DNA from: Phyllostachys edulis
Lineage: Eukaryota > Streptophyta > Magnoliopsida > Poales > Poaceae
DNA: 64,000 nt
Direction: 5' to 3'
Assembly (NCBI GenBank): GCA_036346405.1
Contig: CM070548.1
Location: 50,635,779 to 50,699,778 of the forward strand
Below, piece by piece: positions 48,491 to 61,400 of the stretch. The notes under the pieces are model-generated. The model was not told the origin of the DNA, searched no databases, and saw only the letters and a program-made list of their open reading frames with translations. Every line of letters begins with the position of its first letter. Within the stretch, counting starts at the first letter, position 1. The translations under genes were made by a program, and so were the position numbers.

Positions 48491-50630
48491 CCCCTATCGA
48501 TGAGAGCACGACTCGACCAAAGAGGTTTGGACTATTATTTAATCCTAATGAAATTATTGCCAGTCCGACGCAGCCATACCAATAGAAGATTATGCCAATG
48601 AAATTAGAGATAAAGTGAGGAGGACATTTTTTTTGAATAGTCTAACTCGAGCAATTGGACATGTCTTTCCAAAGTGTGGAGGTCCTTTCAAGAATTCTAG
48701 TTTAATAAGTTTGATTGGTTGGAATATAGCATGTAATATAGTATGGAAAATGATGCTGCTTTGTGTTTCTATTGTTTTGTTTTAATGAAACTAGCACAAC
48801 CCAACTCATTTGGGAGTGACGAATTTACAAATGTTGGGTTCTCTCGTTAGAAGATGGCTATAGATGCTTTTAACAAACATGTTGGTGGTCCAAATAGTTT
48901 TCACAGCATTGCAAGGGGTGAGTGTGATGACTTCAAGAATCAAGGGTCAAGTGTGTCTAGTAAAATAAATACTTACATTAAGGAGGCCAAATTGCATACA
49001 AAAGTTGTTTGACTGCATCTTTGGATTGTGCAAGATATCTCATAGCACAAGGTGAAGCTTTTCGTGGACATGATGAATACTCTACTTCCATAAACAAGAA
49101 CAATTTTAAAGAGTTGTTTGATTGGTACAAAGATAAGGAGGAAGTGAAAGAGACATTTGATACAGCTCGAGGGCATGTAATTATGATTTCTCCAGATATT
49201 CAAAAGTAGCTTTCGAAATGCTGTGCACAAGAGGTCATAGAAGTGATTAAGGGTGAGATTGGAGATAGGGATTTCACAGTGCTTATTGATGAGTCTCGAG
49301 ATGTATCAATAAAGGACCAAATGACAGTGATTGTGAGGTTAGTTGTGCATCTTTTGTTTTGTCATACCAGTTATGTATTGTTGTGTTGTTCTAACTTTGC
49401 GAAATTTGTGGCATGCAGATTTGTGAACAATCAAGGGAAGGTCATGGAAATGTTTCTTGCTATTGAGCATATCACAAACTGTACATTTGTGGCATTGAAG
49501 GAAACTTTTTTTGGTTTGCTTGTCGACAGGGTTTACCTATTTCAAGGCTTCGTGAATAGGGCTATGATGGAGCTTTAAATATGAGAGGTGAATTTAATGG
49601 TTTTCAAAAACTTATTCGAGATGAGACTCCATATGCTTTCTATGTCAATTGCTTCACCCACCCGTTATAGTTGGTGGTTGTCATCGTCACAAATTGTAGT
49701 AGAGCTACTGCTGATTTCTTCATGGTCTCCTGAGAGTGACTACATAAGTGCATCTTGTAAGAGAAAAGATGTGTTAATTGGAAAACATCGTGATGTATTT
49801 TTGGAGTAGTTGGAAAATGGTTTGATTTTAGCCGGGGCAGGGCTACATCATGAAGTTGGCCTAGTTAGACCTGGAGATACTAGGTGGGGCTCACATCTCA
49901 AAACCTTGCTTCCTATATACCAAATGTAGGAGGCAACGGTGGATGTGCTAGAGCTTATAAGTGAAGATGCTTGTTAAAACTCAAGTCATGGTGGAGGAGC
50001 AGGTTTGCTAAAAAGGATGGAATGCTTTGAATTATTATTCATCATGCATTTGTTAATAACCTTGTTGAGCATTACAAATGACCTATCACTTGCTTTACAA
50101 AGGAAGCATCAAGACATTGTTGAAGCTATGGGTTTGATACATGATGTGAAAGAACGCTTGTAAGATATGAGAGGCAACGGATGGGAGCCATTTTTCAACC
50201 AAATCAAAATCTTTTGTGAGGCATATGGGATTGTTGTGCCAAATATGGATGATACCATTGGAGTTATGGGTAAATCTGTACATCGGAAGCATACAGTGAT
50301 TCAACATCATTATTATAAAGTTGATATTTCCAATGATGCTCTTGATGCAACTATGAATGAAATGAATCATCGCTTCAATGAAGTTTTCTTGAAATTATTG
50401 ATATGCATGTCTTGTCTTCATCCAAGCGACTCCTCTAAGTTTGAGGTTGATAAGCTTGTTTGACTTGCTGAGATTTATGCTAAGGATTTCAAGGTAGCTG
50501 ACCAGGTCTTGTTAAGATGTCAGCTTCAAACCTTCGTTCTCAATATTAGGAGAAGTGAGGAATTTCATACATGTTGTGATATTACAAAAATTGCTCAAAT
50601 GATAGTTGAAACCAAAATAGATAATCTCTA
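48441..50630 (+). pseudogene. hAT transposase remnant, amino-terminal and central part
   Basis: Blocks in order: the start MEKQTSREYF (48441); FTVLIDESRDVSIKDQM (about 49275), holding the first catalytic Asp of the DDE core in DUF4371-type transposases; GKVMEMFLAIEHI; MRGEFNGFQKLIRDE (49580); and RPGDTRWGSH (about 49868). The helical region with MNEMNHRFNEVF follows at about 50355-50400. It has many stops and frame changes (for example TAG at 49207 and 49807), and the carboxy-terminal dimerisation domain is missing. A normal family member is about 700-800 residues and acts in the nucleus. Not functional. Confidence 0.8.
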
Positions 50631-50891
50631 AATTTTCTATCCAAACTATCAATAAACTTCAACTTTTGTGCCGTTGATGTGTGAGACACGTTGACTCTTG
50701 CGTGGCACCCCACAACGACCTTATCATTGCATGTGTGTATGACATGTGGGTCCGACTTGACGGGATGCATAGTTTTTTGAAAAAAATTCTCTTAATGGTG
50801 CAGCAACCCAAAATCCTTGTTTAAAGTTGTAGCAAACAGATAGTTTTATCAGTAAACTTGCAGTTTTGCGTAATTTACTCTGTTTTAAAAG
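50631..50891. other. Unassigned sequence before the gypsy element
   Basis: The transposase frame is lost here and no gene is seen. The sequence may be another short insertion. Confidence 0.4.
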
Positions 50892-50896
50892 GTAAA

Positions 50897-52496
50897 TGAT
50901 GAGGACATCCCTACCATGGATACAACCGCACCTACACACACAACTCATCTACCACAAGTATTACAAGGACCACTTACTCGAGCTCGTGCTCGCCAACTTA
51001 ATTGCCAGGTGAATTCGTTCCTAGGTTTATATATTATTGAGAATAGACCGCTGCCTAATGCAAGTGATTTACTTGTGCTTAGGAACATGGGAAAGGACCA
51101 AGGAGAGGCATGGGGAGTTATGGATATGCATGGAAGACATAATGGAGGTCACCACGTCACTTTGGGTCCGAGTCAAGCAAGAATTCGAGTTGGGCTCGTT
51201 CTGGATTCGGATTCTAACTGCTGCGATAGCATTAAGTTTAAATGGCTGTAACTTCTTCATACGGACTCCGTTTGGGACGTTCTTGGACTTCATGGAAAGA
51301 TTATCAAGTCTAATTTCCAACGGATCCAACCTCATATTCAAATTCCTTCGGAGCCGGCCACAATCATCAAAATCGCCCGCATCTATTTCTTAGAACGATG
51401 TTGCACCACCTCAACTTGGGCCAACGTGCCTTGTATTAAGTCGAGCCCAATTGGGGCACGTCCCTAGGGTTAGAGGATGTCCTCTACCCCTTTAAATACA
51501 CCCCTTAGTCATCACAAATAGATTGAATTTCATTTAGTTTAGGTTTAGCCATTGTGCAAACTTCTGTTCTTCAGTTGTGTCAGACGACCATATGTCAAGA
51601 CAGCCTTCGGGATCCTACCTTTGTTTTTCAATATCATTTACACTACAATCCTATTCGCAATATCATATTTCCTACATCTTATTCTTGCTAATTTTTCAAT
51701 TGCTCGTAGGAATTGAACCACGTGTTCAGGTTGATCGCGCTTCCAGCAAGGTCAATAACATCTTGGAGTTGGTTCAACGATTGCTAAGGCGCAAGCAAGG
51801 TAGTCAGAGTCGAGATCCTAAGTTGGATCGATTTGCCTTCGGTAGGATCGAAATCGTAGTATCGAATCGTAGAATCGACGATTCTACAGAATTGTAAAAA
51901 TACACATATTTAACATCTATACTATAAGTTTGTATGATTCTTATAAGGTTTACCACTTGCATGTTCCTTAAAAGCAGCTAGACGTACTCCAAGATTAAAA
52001 ATAGCTTATCATTATCAAGCTCAAGATTGCTCATGCCATAATATAGATATTGTACTAGCATTACCACACTGATACAATATTTTACATGCTCCTTGTTTAT
52101 TTATAGTTTCATTATCAGAAATTAACATCAACAAATTTTGCTCTAAAACAAAATATCAGCAAAGCCTGGCCTCTAAAAAAATTGCCCTAAGTCTCTACGA
52201 GTAGGATCGACAGTGCGATTTGGATCAACAGGCTGTCGTGGGTTCGTAGAACCGTAAGACTCTAAGAGTAGAATCACGATCCTACCTACCTTGAGTAGGA
52301 TCGGATCGACAGTAAGATTTGGATCGACAGGCTGTCGTGGGTTCGTAGAATTGTAAGACTCTAAGAGTAGGATCACGATCCTAACTACCTTGGGCGCAAG
52401 TGTTGTCGTACGGTTGTAGTCGGATCGTGAGATTCACCTCCACCAAAATCAATATTTATCAATCTCATCGAAAGATCGGGCACCTCGCCTGCATCA
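50897..52496 (+). repeat. 5' LTR (1600 bp with a nested MITE)
   Basis: It begins TGATGAGGACATCC and ends CGCCTGCATCA. Without the 51796-52392 element and one TSD copy it is 995 bp, against 999 bp for the 3' LTR. A TATA-like TTTAAATA lies at about 51491, probably the LTR promoter. Confidence 0.93.
51796..52392. mobile_element. hAT MITE in the 5' LTR
   Basis: The left end CAAGGTAGTCAGAGTCG and the reverse complement of the right end CAAGGTAGTTAGGATCG match at 15 of 17 positions. Both flanks are GGCGCAAG (51788-51795 and 52393-52400), a perfect 8-bp TSD. The 3' LTR has an uninterrupted site at the same place. The right half holds a repeated 'gtaggatcacgatcctac' / 'ggatcgacaggctgtcg' module (52200-52390). 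No coding capacity. Confidence 0.9.
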
Positions 52497-52498
52497 AG

Positions 52499-52510
52499 TG
52501 GTATCAGAGC
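52499..52510 (+). other. Primer-binding site (tRNA-iMet)
   Basis: TGGTATCAGAGC two bases after the 5' LTR is complementary to the 3' end of initiator tRNA-Met, the usual primer of plant LTR retrotransposons. Confidence 0.95.
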
Positions 52511-53819
52511 TCAAGGTTGCTCGGTGAGAGTTCACTATCTTTCATAGTTAGATTGCTTAATTTTGAAAGTCCAGAAAAAGCCAAAAAAATAGCATTAGGT
52601 CACCTTTCTGTCTAAGACTGATTGCGCCATTGCATCTTTCTTTTCAATAATTTGCATTGTTGAGTTTGTGTTGCATCATCATGTCATGTTGCTAGTCTTA
52701 GCAGAGGTCGGTGTTTTGTTCATACCCTGCCATGGCAATCACCTCTCCTAGCCGCAGCCATCAGCATATCCTACCGCCTACTGCCACGACAACCACCAAG
52801 CCGCTGCCCTTGCTGCCGCGGCCACCAGAACACCTCCTGCCATCGCTGCATCTTCGTTGACGTGGCCATCAGGTGACCAAGCAGTGGTCATCAAGTCGCC
52901 TGCCACTGCTGCCGCATCCAACAAATCGTCCTACCGCCGCCGCATCTCCGCTGTCGCAGCAACCCTAAACCCGAACACCCTGCCACTGCATCCTTTCCCT
53001 GCTGTGGTAACCGAAGTGGCCTCCACTCCTATCGTGGCAACTAAAGGGGCCGTTGCTCCTACCGTAGCAACCGAAGTGGCCGCCGCTCCTGCCGTGGCAA
53101 CTGAAGCAACAACCATGGCTCCTGCCGCCGCCACACTTTGGTAAGAGGAGGAAACCCTAGTGTTGATTTGGGTTTCGGAGAGGAACCAGCAGAACAGGAA
53201 AGTTCAATCTGTTGCCTGATTTCGGATATCAGGCAAAAAAATGAGAAAAAAGAGTGGTTGTTTTTGTGTTGCCAGAAGGAAACCTAAGATTCATCTTTTA
53301 ATTACCTTTATACCCCTGTCTTCTACAAAAAGTTTGTGACCCATATACCTCCCTAGGCTCGGAAGAGGATTTTGAAGAGATTTGAATAGGTGCTCATTCG
53401 CAAAAAAAAGGAGCAATAAAATTCCTCTCTTTCCGGGCTGTTGGCACCTCTTTCTTTTGTTGCTTTATTTGTATTCCTCTGCTTTCTTCCATTGTTGGTT
53501 TAGCTATCCCTGGTCTAGGCGAGAATCAGCAATATTAACCAGTACTTTGAACATTTAGTCAACTTGCATTTGCTGAATTGATTGCTGCTAATGCTTGCTA
53601 GCATACTTGAGCCTTCTCAGCTACACCTTTTCTACACCATACAAGCTGAACTTCGCCTAGCAATCGCTCCATCCAATCTTCGGAGATACGTTGACACCAC
53701 AGGTTGCTGATCACCCCTATTTGCTCGGTAAGAATTCAATAGAAGGCTTGGGTGTGAGCGACTTTTGAACCACCACATCCTAGTAGCTGCTAGGGACATA
53801 TACTTGTGATTTGCTAACA
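52511..53819 (+). other. Untranslated leader of the gypsy element
   Basis: No conserved domain. At 52860-53140 a GC-rich stretch repeats a GTGGCAACYGAAGTGGCC unit encoding VATE/VAAAPA-like peptides, a low-complexity run rather than a recognised protein. Confidence 0.5.
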
Positions 53820-55060
53820 ATGGTAGGTTCTACGGAACCTTCGGATGAGGATACATCTTATACTCCTCATATGAAGGCAATCGTACAACATTTCTGGCGC
53901 ATCATGAACCTTCGTATGGAGGGTCTTGAGGAGGATGTCAGGGTTACGAATGAGCGTCTTGCTCAACTTGAGGGTGCCCAGATTGAGACAAACACCACGC
54001 TCGCCGCGATGGAGAGAGCGCAAGGCGTCACTAACACTTCTTTGGTAGGTATTATGGCACGCCTTGAGGAGATTGCCCAGGCATCCACTGCTGTTCCCCC
54101 TGCTGTGCCGGTAGGGGGACAAGACGAATTCGACTACATGGCTGATACCGAGGCCGATGACATGGGTAACCACAACACCGATCGAGCTCATCGACAATTG
54201 CATTTTAATCGACAAGGTATGCGACGAGACCCCCCACGACGTGAGGTACATGACCACGATGATTCTTTTGCTAAGGTTAAATTCACTATGCCCTCTTTTA
54301 ATGGTAAATATGATCTTGATGGTTATCTTAATTGGAAATTAGCTGTTGATGAAAAATTTGCTTGCATGACTTTCCTGAGATAAGACGAGTTAGGGCTACT
54401 ACTAGTGAATTTACCGACTTTGCTTCTGTTTGGTGGAAAGAACATTGCCGTCAACATCCCAATAACATACCTAACACTTGGGAGGCTTTAAAATTGCTTA
54501 TGCGGCATCGATTTGTTCCCTCATATTATGCTTACGATTTGTTAAATAAATTGCAATACTTACAACAAGGTACAAAGTCTGTGGAAGACTACTATCAAGA
54601 ATTGCAAATTGGTATGTTGCATTGTGGTTTAGTTGAGAATGAGGAGGCATTAATGGCTAGGTTTTTGTGAGGGTTGAATCGAGAAATTCAAGACATCCTT
54701 CATTATAAAGATACAACTCTATTACTAGATTGTTTCATCTTGCTTGCAAAGCTGAATGTGAATTGCAGGGACGCCAGACGAGGACACGATCTAACTCTTC
54801 TGCAGGTCGCACAAACTCATGGATGCCACACACCTCTATTGCCCCGTCCACTAGTGCATCCCCACTGTCATCCCCCAACAACAAGCAGCGCCCCACTACT
54901 TCAAATTCAGCACCACGAGTTTCTGAAGCGAACAAATTAGCACCACAAGCTTCTGCAAAAACCTCTTCTTCAGTTGCTTCGACGGGACGAACTAAGGGCG
55001 TTCAATGCCATCGTTGCAAAGGCTATGGACACATGATGCGGGACTGTCCAAACAAGCGCG
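53820..55060 (+). pseudogene. Gypsy gag (nucleocapsid) remnant
   Basis: The start MVGSTEPSDED is at 53820. An amino-terminal coiled-coil-like region (NERLAQLEGAQIE, MERAQGVTN) is followed by the retrotransposon gag core FADFASVWW-like (here FTDFASVWWKEH, at about 54415). A CCHC zinc knuckle CHRCKGYGHMMRDC at 55006-55047 would bind the element's RNA. Breaks: a frame change near 54370, a stop TGA at 54668, and another frame change near 54740. Family role: the protein shell of the cytoplasmic virus-like particle. Confidence 0.88.
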
Positions 55061-58000
55061 TACTGATTATACGCGATGGTGGTGGGTATTCCTCTGCTAG
55101 TGATTTTGATGATAAAACATATGCTATGCTTGCAACTGACCCTGCAGGACATGATGATGAATCTGATCATGAGAAGGAACATGTTGGTGCTGAAGATGCC
55201 GACAAGTATTTGAGCATTATAGTGCAACGTGTACTAAGTGCTCAAGTTTCTCGTGCCGAGCAAAATCAGTGCTATAATTTGTTCCAAATCAAGGGCGTTG
55301 TCCAGGAACGCTCGATTCGCATAATTGTTGATGGTGGGAGTTGCAACAATTTGGCGAGTATGGATATGGTGGAGAAGTTTGCTTTGCCAACCAACCCTCA
55401 TCCCCACCCATACCATATTCAATGGTTCAACAAAAGTAGTAAGTTGAAGGTAACATGAATGGTCAGAGTAAACTTTTCTATGGGTTCATACCATGATTAT
55501 GTTGATTGCGACATTGTTCCTATGCAAGCTTGTTCATTGTTATTAGGAAGACCTTAGCGATACGATACTGATTGTGTGCATCATGGTAGAAATAATCAAT
55601 ACTCTCTAATATTCAAAGGAAAGAAAATTGTGCTGCATCCTATGACTCCTGAACAAATTGTTAAAGATGAACTTGCTAGAGCTAGTAGAGAGAAGAATCA
55701 GGAGAATGTTAAGAGCGAAAATCAGATTGTAGCAAAAGAGCTTGAGCAACATAAGAAGAAAGAACCTAAATATGCTCATTTGAAGAATAAAGAAATTAAA
55801 TTGAAAGGTGCTACTTTTCTTGCTACCAAATCTGATATGACTAAATTGGATGCTAGTAATTCTGTTTGCTATGCATTAGTTTCCAAAGAAGCTTTGTTTT
55901 CATTCCAGGATATACCTTCTTCTTTACCTCCTGCTATCACTAACATTTTGCAGGAGTACAATGACGTGTTTCTGAAGGACATACCGCCGGGGTTGCCACC
56001 GCTTTGAGGGATTGAGCATCAAATTGATTTAATTCTTGGCGCATCATTGCCCAACCACGCACCATACAGGACCAATCCGTTAGAAACTAAAGAAATTCAG
56101 CACCAAGTTCAAGAATTGCTTAATAAAGGATATGTGCGTGAATCTCTTAGTCCTTGTGCTGTTCTGGTCATTTTAGTGCCTAAGAAAGATGGATCATAGT
56201 GCATGTGTGTAGATTGTAGAGCAATCAATAGTATCACCATTAGGTATCATCATCTTATTCCTAGATTAGATGATATGCTTGATGAATTGAGTGGCTTTGT
56301 TGTTTTCTCGTAGGTTGATTTGCGTAGTGGATATCATCAAATTCGCATGAAATTAGGCGATGAATGGAAAACAACATTTAAAACTAAGTTCAGGTTATAT
56401 GAGTGGTTAGTAATACCTTTTGGTTTAACTAATGCACCTAGCACCTTCATGAGACTAATGAACGAAGTTTTGCGTGCTTTCATTGGTAAATTTGTGATGG
56501 TTTATTTTGATAATATATTGATATATAGAAAATCATTAGAGGAACATCTTGACCATTTACGTGTTGTTTTTAATGCTTTACGTGGTGCATGTTTATTTGG
56601 TAACCTTGAGAAGTGCACGTTTTGCACCGATCGAGTCGCGTTTCTTGGCTATGTTATTACTCCACAGGGAATTGAAGTTGATCAAGCTAAGGTTGAAGCA
56701 ATACAGAGTTGGTCGACTCCTAACACGGTCACACAGGTGAGAAGCTTCTTAGGACTTGCTGGATTCTACCGCTGCATTGTGGAGGATTTCAGCACCATCG
56801 CTGCACCATTGAATGAGCTCACCAAGAAGGGCATACCATTTGTTTGGAGTGCCGCACAGGAGAACGCCTTCACCACGTTGAAAGACAAGTTAACACATGC
56901 ACCACTACTCCAACTTGCTGATTTTAATAAGACTTTTGAACTAGAATATGATGCCAGTGGAATTGGTTTAGGTGGCGTGTTGTTACAAGAAGGTAAACCT
57001 ATAGCATACTTCAGTGAGAAATTGAGAGGGCCTAGTTTGAACTATTCTACTTATGATAAGGAATTATATGCACTATTCCAAACTTTAGAAACTTGGCAAC
57101 ATTATTTATGGCCCAAAGAATTTTTTTTACATTCTAATCATGAATTTTTAAAGCATATTTGAAGTCAAGGTAAACTAAACCGTAGATATGCAAAGTGGGT
57201 TGAATTTATTGAGTCTTTTCCTTATGTCATACGACACAAGAAGGGAATGGAGAGTGTTATTGCTGATGTGTTGTCTAGGAGATATGCCATACTTTCACAA
57301 CTTGACTTTAATTTTTTTGGATTAGAGACTATTAAAGAGCAATATGTGCATGATGCTGATTTTACAGATATATTATTGAATTGTAAATAAGGGAAAACGT
57401 GGAACAAATTCATCATTAATGATGGGCTTTTGTTTAGAGCTAACAAGTTATACATTCCAGCTAGCTCCGTTCATTTGTTGTTGTTACAGGAAGCGCATGG
57501 AGGCTGGCTGATGGGACACTTTGGCATGAAGAAAACGGAGGATATACTTGTTGATCATTTCTTTTGGCCAAAGATGAGACGGGATGTCGAGCACTACGTT
57601 GCTCGCTGCACTACATGTCAACGTGCTAAGTCACGACTTAATCCTCATGGTTCATACATGCCTCTACCTGTTCCTAGCGTTCCGTGGGAAGATATTTCGA
57701 TGGACTTTGTTTTAGGATTGCCTAGAACAAAGAAGGGGAGGGATAGTATATTCATGGTTGTTGATAGATTTTCCAATATGGCCCACTTTATACCATGTCA
57801 TAAGAGTAATGATGCTACCAATATTGTTGATTTATTCTTTCGTGAAGTTGTTCGCTTGCATGGTGTGACTAATACTATAGTTTCAGATCATGATGCTAAA
57901 TTCGTTAGCCACTTTTGGAGAACTTTATGGGCTAAATTGGAGACTAAGCTGTTATTTTCTACTACTTGTCATCCACAAACTGATGAACAAATTGAAGTTG

Positions 58001-58484
58001 TGAATAGAACTTTATCTACAATGCTTAGGGATGTGTTGAAAAAGAATTTAAAAATGTGGGAAGAATACTTGCCTCATATTGAGTTTGCTTATAATCGTTC
58101 GTTGCATTCTACTACAAAGATGTGTCCTTTTGAGGTTGTTTACGGTTTTGTGCCTCGTGCTCCTATCGATTTAATGCTTATTCCATCTTAGGAGAAATTG
58201 AACTTTGATGCTAAACAACGTGCTGAATTGATTTTAAAAATGCAGGAGATAACTAAGGAGAATATAGAGCGCATGAATGCTAAATATAAACTTGTTGGTA
58301 GTCAAGGGAGAAAACATTTAACTTTTGAGCCTGGAGATCTTGTTTGGTTGCACTTGAGAAAAGATAGGTTCCCTGAATTGAGAAAGTCAAAATTAATGCC
58401 TAGAGCTGATGGTCCTTTCAAAGTGTTAGCAAAGATTAATGATAATGCATACAAGCTTGAACAACTTGCAGATTTTGGGGTTAG
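55061..58484 (+). pseudogene. Gypsy pol remnant (PR, RT, RNase H, IN)
   Basis: Protease: IIVDGGSCNNLAS at about 55320. RT from about 56010 to 56650: VDLRSGYHQ, FGLTNAPSTFMRLMN and VYFDNILIY, where the second Asp of the catalytic YxDD box is Asn. RNase H: LEYDASGIGLGGVL and SEKLRGPSLNYSTYDKE (56940-57060). Integrase 57430-58191: CTTCQRAKS of the zinc finger, then MDFVLGLPRT, VSDHDAKF and EVVNRTL with the D, D, E residues. The carboxy-terminal GDLVWLHLRKDRFP piece ends at 58484 where another element inserted. In-frame stops include 55456, 55555, 56005, 56197, 56311, 57160, 57388 and 58189. It cannot make a working polyprotein. Confidence 0.92.
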
Positions 58485-61400
58485 TGTCGGGACCTAAAAA
58501 TACAATTCAGGAACCCTCTGTGTATTCCTAGCTAGTACCAGATTAGTAGCTAGCTCACACAGGAAACAATGATGAAATACTATCCATTTATTCGATTTAA
58601 CAAAAAAAAATCTCAAAGTAACAAATAATAATAATAACAGGACCTTATGGTCAATGTTTACTTAACTCGTCACGTAGGGCTAAACAAACAAATAAACTCT
58701 TGCAGCGAAATGAAACTCTTGAAATGGCCAATCAACATGCCCACATGCAATCGAGTGGAGAACACATCCTAATCCGCAAAACCTTCATGGAACTACTGGG
58801 CGAAGAACTCTTGAGCACCTTGATATTCTTCAACTGATCAACAATGGCGCAAAGCCATGAGTACAAAAAGCACTCAATAAATCGTGGAGAAATGTATGCA
58901 AATAGTATTCATTCAAGGCTTGAACAAAGGTTAGCTGTATGGTTCTACTGTAGAAAGCAGTATTTACGATAAATACAATAAATAGATTGAAATGCGTAGT
59001 TGAAAAGAATAATAAATAATTAAACAATTTCTTTGAAACAACCAGTGAAATTCCCATTCACTCCCCAACCAAACCAATGATAAATGAATCCCCAATTCAC
59101 CAATGGACACAAACCACCACGTGAATTACCCGTTCGCTAGACAAACGTTATATTCATCAAGTGAACTTCCTATTCACACTCCGACTCATTTTAAAAGAAA
59201 CTCTATCTCTAGTGTGAAATCCCTGGACATGTCCATAACTGAGGGTGCGGCAATTCAAATAGATCAATTAATACTCTGCAGAGGTTGTACACTTTACCCA
59301 CAAGATGCGATCAACTGAATCAGAGTTGACCACAATAAAACCTTTCAGAAATTTCATCTCATCAATTGACTCTCCCGTTGTACATACAACCCTCCCAAAA
59401 CCTCACTGTGGGTTGACGCACAACGTTGGACCTGGAGACGGTGAAAATGCTGCCCATAGATGTGACCTTAGAAAATGATACACACCTCCACCCATATACT
59501 ACCTAAGTTGTCAAATGCCAAAACTCAACAACCTACTAGGTTAGACCCGTCCCATTAGGCATGTGGTTGTACGAAAGACCTGTTCAATGGCGCATAAGAT
59601 TAAGTCCTTGACTAGTTACTCAGGCGAGTCTACCACAAACCCACGACGTGTTATAATCACACCCTCCAAGTCCACCATCCTCTCGTCCGAGCAAAAACCA
59701 TTTTGTTTAACTAAGACCAATGACACACCCTGTCATGGTACGCAGATTTTAATAATAGCAATGGCTAACCACCATGATTCTATATTTCATTTTGTTAAGA
59801 TTAATCATTATGACACATGTGATGATGAACCCATCATAACTAAGTTGAACTAAGCATCTGTACGATACCCATGTTGGTGATATGAATATGTCCAACTAAA
59901 ATTATCCTTGCTACGGTGACAAAGGATTCATGGCATTTAAATAATCAATAGAGGCATAATGACAACAGGTGATAGCTAATCCCAAAACAATTTGTATAAA
60001 GATAGCATGCAGTTGTATACACTACTAGGGAAAACCTCATCACAGACGGTTCGGAACCGTCATCACAGACGGTTTCCGAACCGTCTGAATTTATTCGTCT
60101 GTGATGATATGAGGCCATCACAGACGGTTTTTGAACCGTCTGTGAAAACTCATCACAGACGGTTCTTGTTCAGAACCGTCTGTGATAGCCTTTTCTGTTG
60201 CAAAAAAAAAAACCAAAAATGGCTGCTAAAACTCCAGAGGCTGTTTTGAGGCCCTAAACGACCTTTTTGGGGGGGGGGGGGTTCACTTTGTCTAGAGTCT
60301 CCTGAGCCTCACGGATTAAACTTTTCGTTAGCTTTCCAACGAGCCAAAGAACGTCGCAATCCGAGTTCGTATGCAAAAGTTATAGCGGTTTTACCGAATA
60401 GTGCGCGATCTACCATCTATATTTTTGCCCAAACCAAATAACTCAACATGAACTATACATAAACAGTAGCATCACCCACATCACAGTAGCATCACCCACA
60501 TCACAGTAGCATCAACTCAATCCATTTACAGAGCACTAACACTAGCTCTCAGTAATCCAGATCACAGAGCAAAGGGGGGAGTAGAGAGAGTGAGGTCGTG
60601 GGAGGCCGGGGCGACGGAGTGGAGGAGGCCGAGGGCGACGAGGTCGTGGGAAGCCAGTGACAACGAGGCTGGGGCGAGGTGGAGGGGGCCAGGGGCGACA
60701 GTTGTTCTCAAGAACCGTCTGTGATAACGGAGATTATCACAGACGGTTTTTTAATAGAACCGTCACAGACGGTTCTAGTTACAAACCGTCTGTGATAACG
60801 GTGATTATCACAAACAGACGGTTCTATTAAAAAACCGTCTGTGATAGGTGCGTCTGCTATTGCATGTTTTGTAGTAGTGATAAAACAATATACTTTTGAA
60901 ACCATAGGTTCAATATGATTAAAGGACCATGACTTACCTTGGAATAAATCCTGAGATTGATCTTGATCTTGGTGCACTCCTCCTTGCTCGAAACTTCCCG
61001 AAGAATCAATGTCTACTCGCAAACAAAGAAAATAAACCAAATAAATAAAAAATAGAGATAAAACAAACTCCATAAATTAAATAAAGATCTCAGATACATA
61101 GATCTTGAATTTAGATGAATCCAGAAATTTGAATGGACTCAAACGGAGTTCGGATGTAAAAGATATGGCTTTTGAAAGATTCACATGAAATGATGAAATT
61201 GAGAGAGAAAAGAATATCCGGAGAATATTCTTTCGGATTAAAATAAATAAAAAAATTGGAGACTTACAAGTGGGGTCCACAGGTAAGTGAGAGAGAGAGG
61301 AAATCAATGGATGACATGTGGGTTCCACTAGGCAAAGAGATGGTGCAAGGTGGACTCGGTTCATGGATTTTGGCTTGGGTGGGATTTTTGGTCTGCCACC

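Larger units (their letters stand above)
48091..50630 (+). mobile_element. hAT transposon remnant (TTF/DUF4371 type)
   Basis: A 5' leader-like stretch (48091-48360) is followed by transposase coding (48441 onward) that breaks off near 50620. Neither terminal inverted repeat is found: copy 3 of the LTR-like family lies directly on the left and unrelated sequence replaces the carboxy-terminal end. It is related to 9991-11652. Confidence 0.6.

Noticed and set aside
52857..53144. Repetitive Ala/Val/Thr-rich frame in the gypsy leader
   Set aside because: Simple repeat of one 18-base unit upstream of gag; no evidence of translation.
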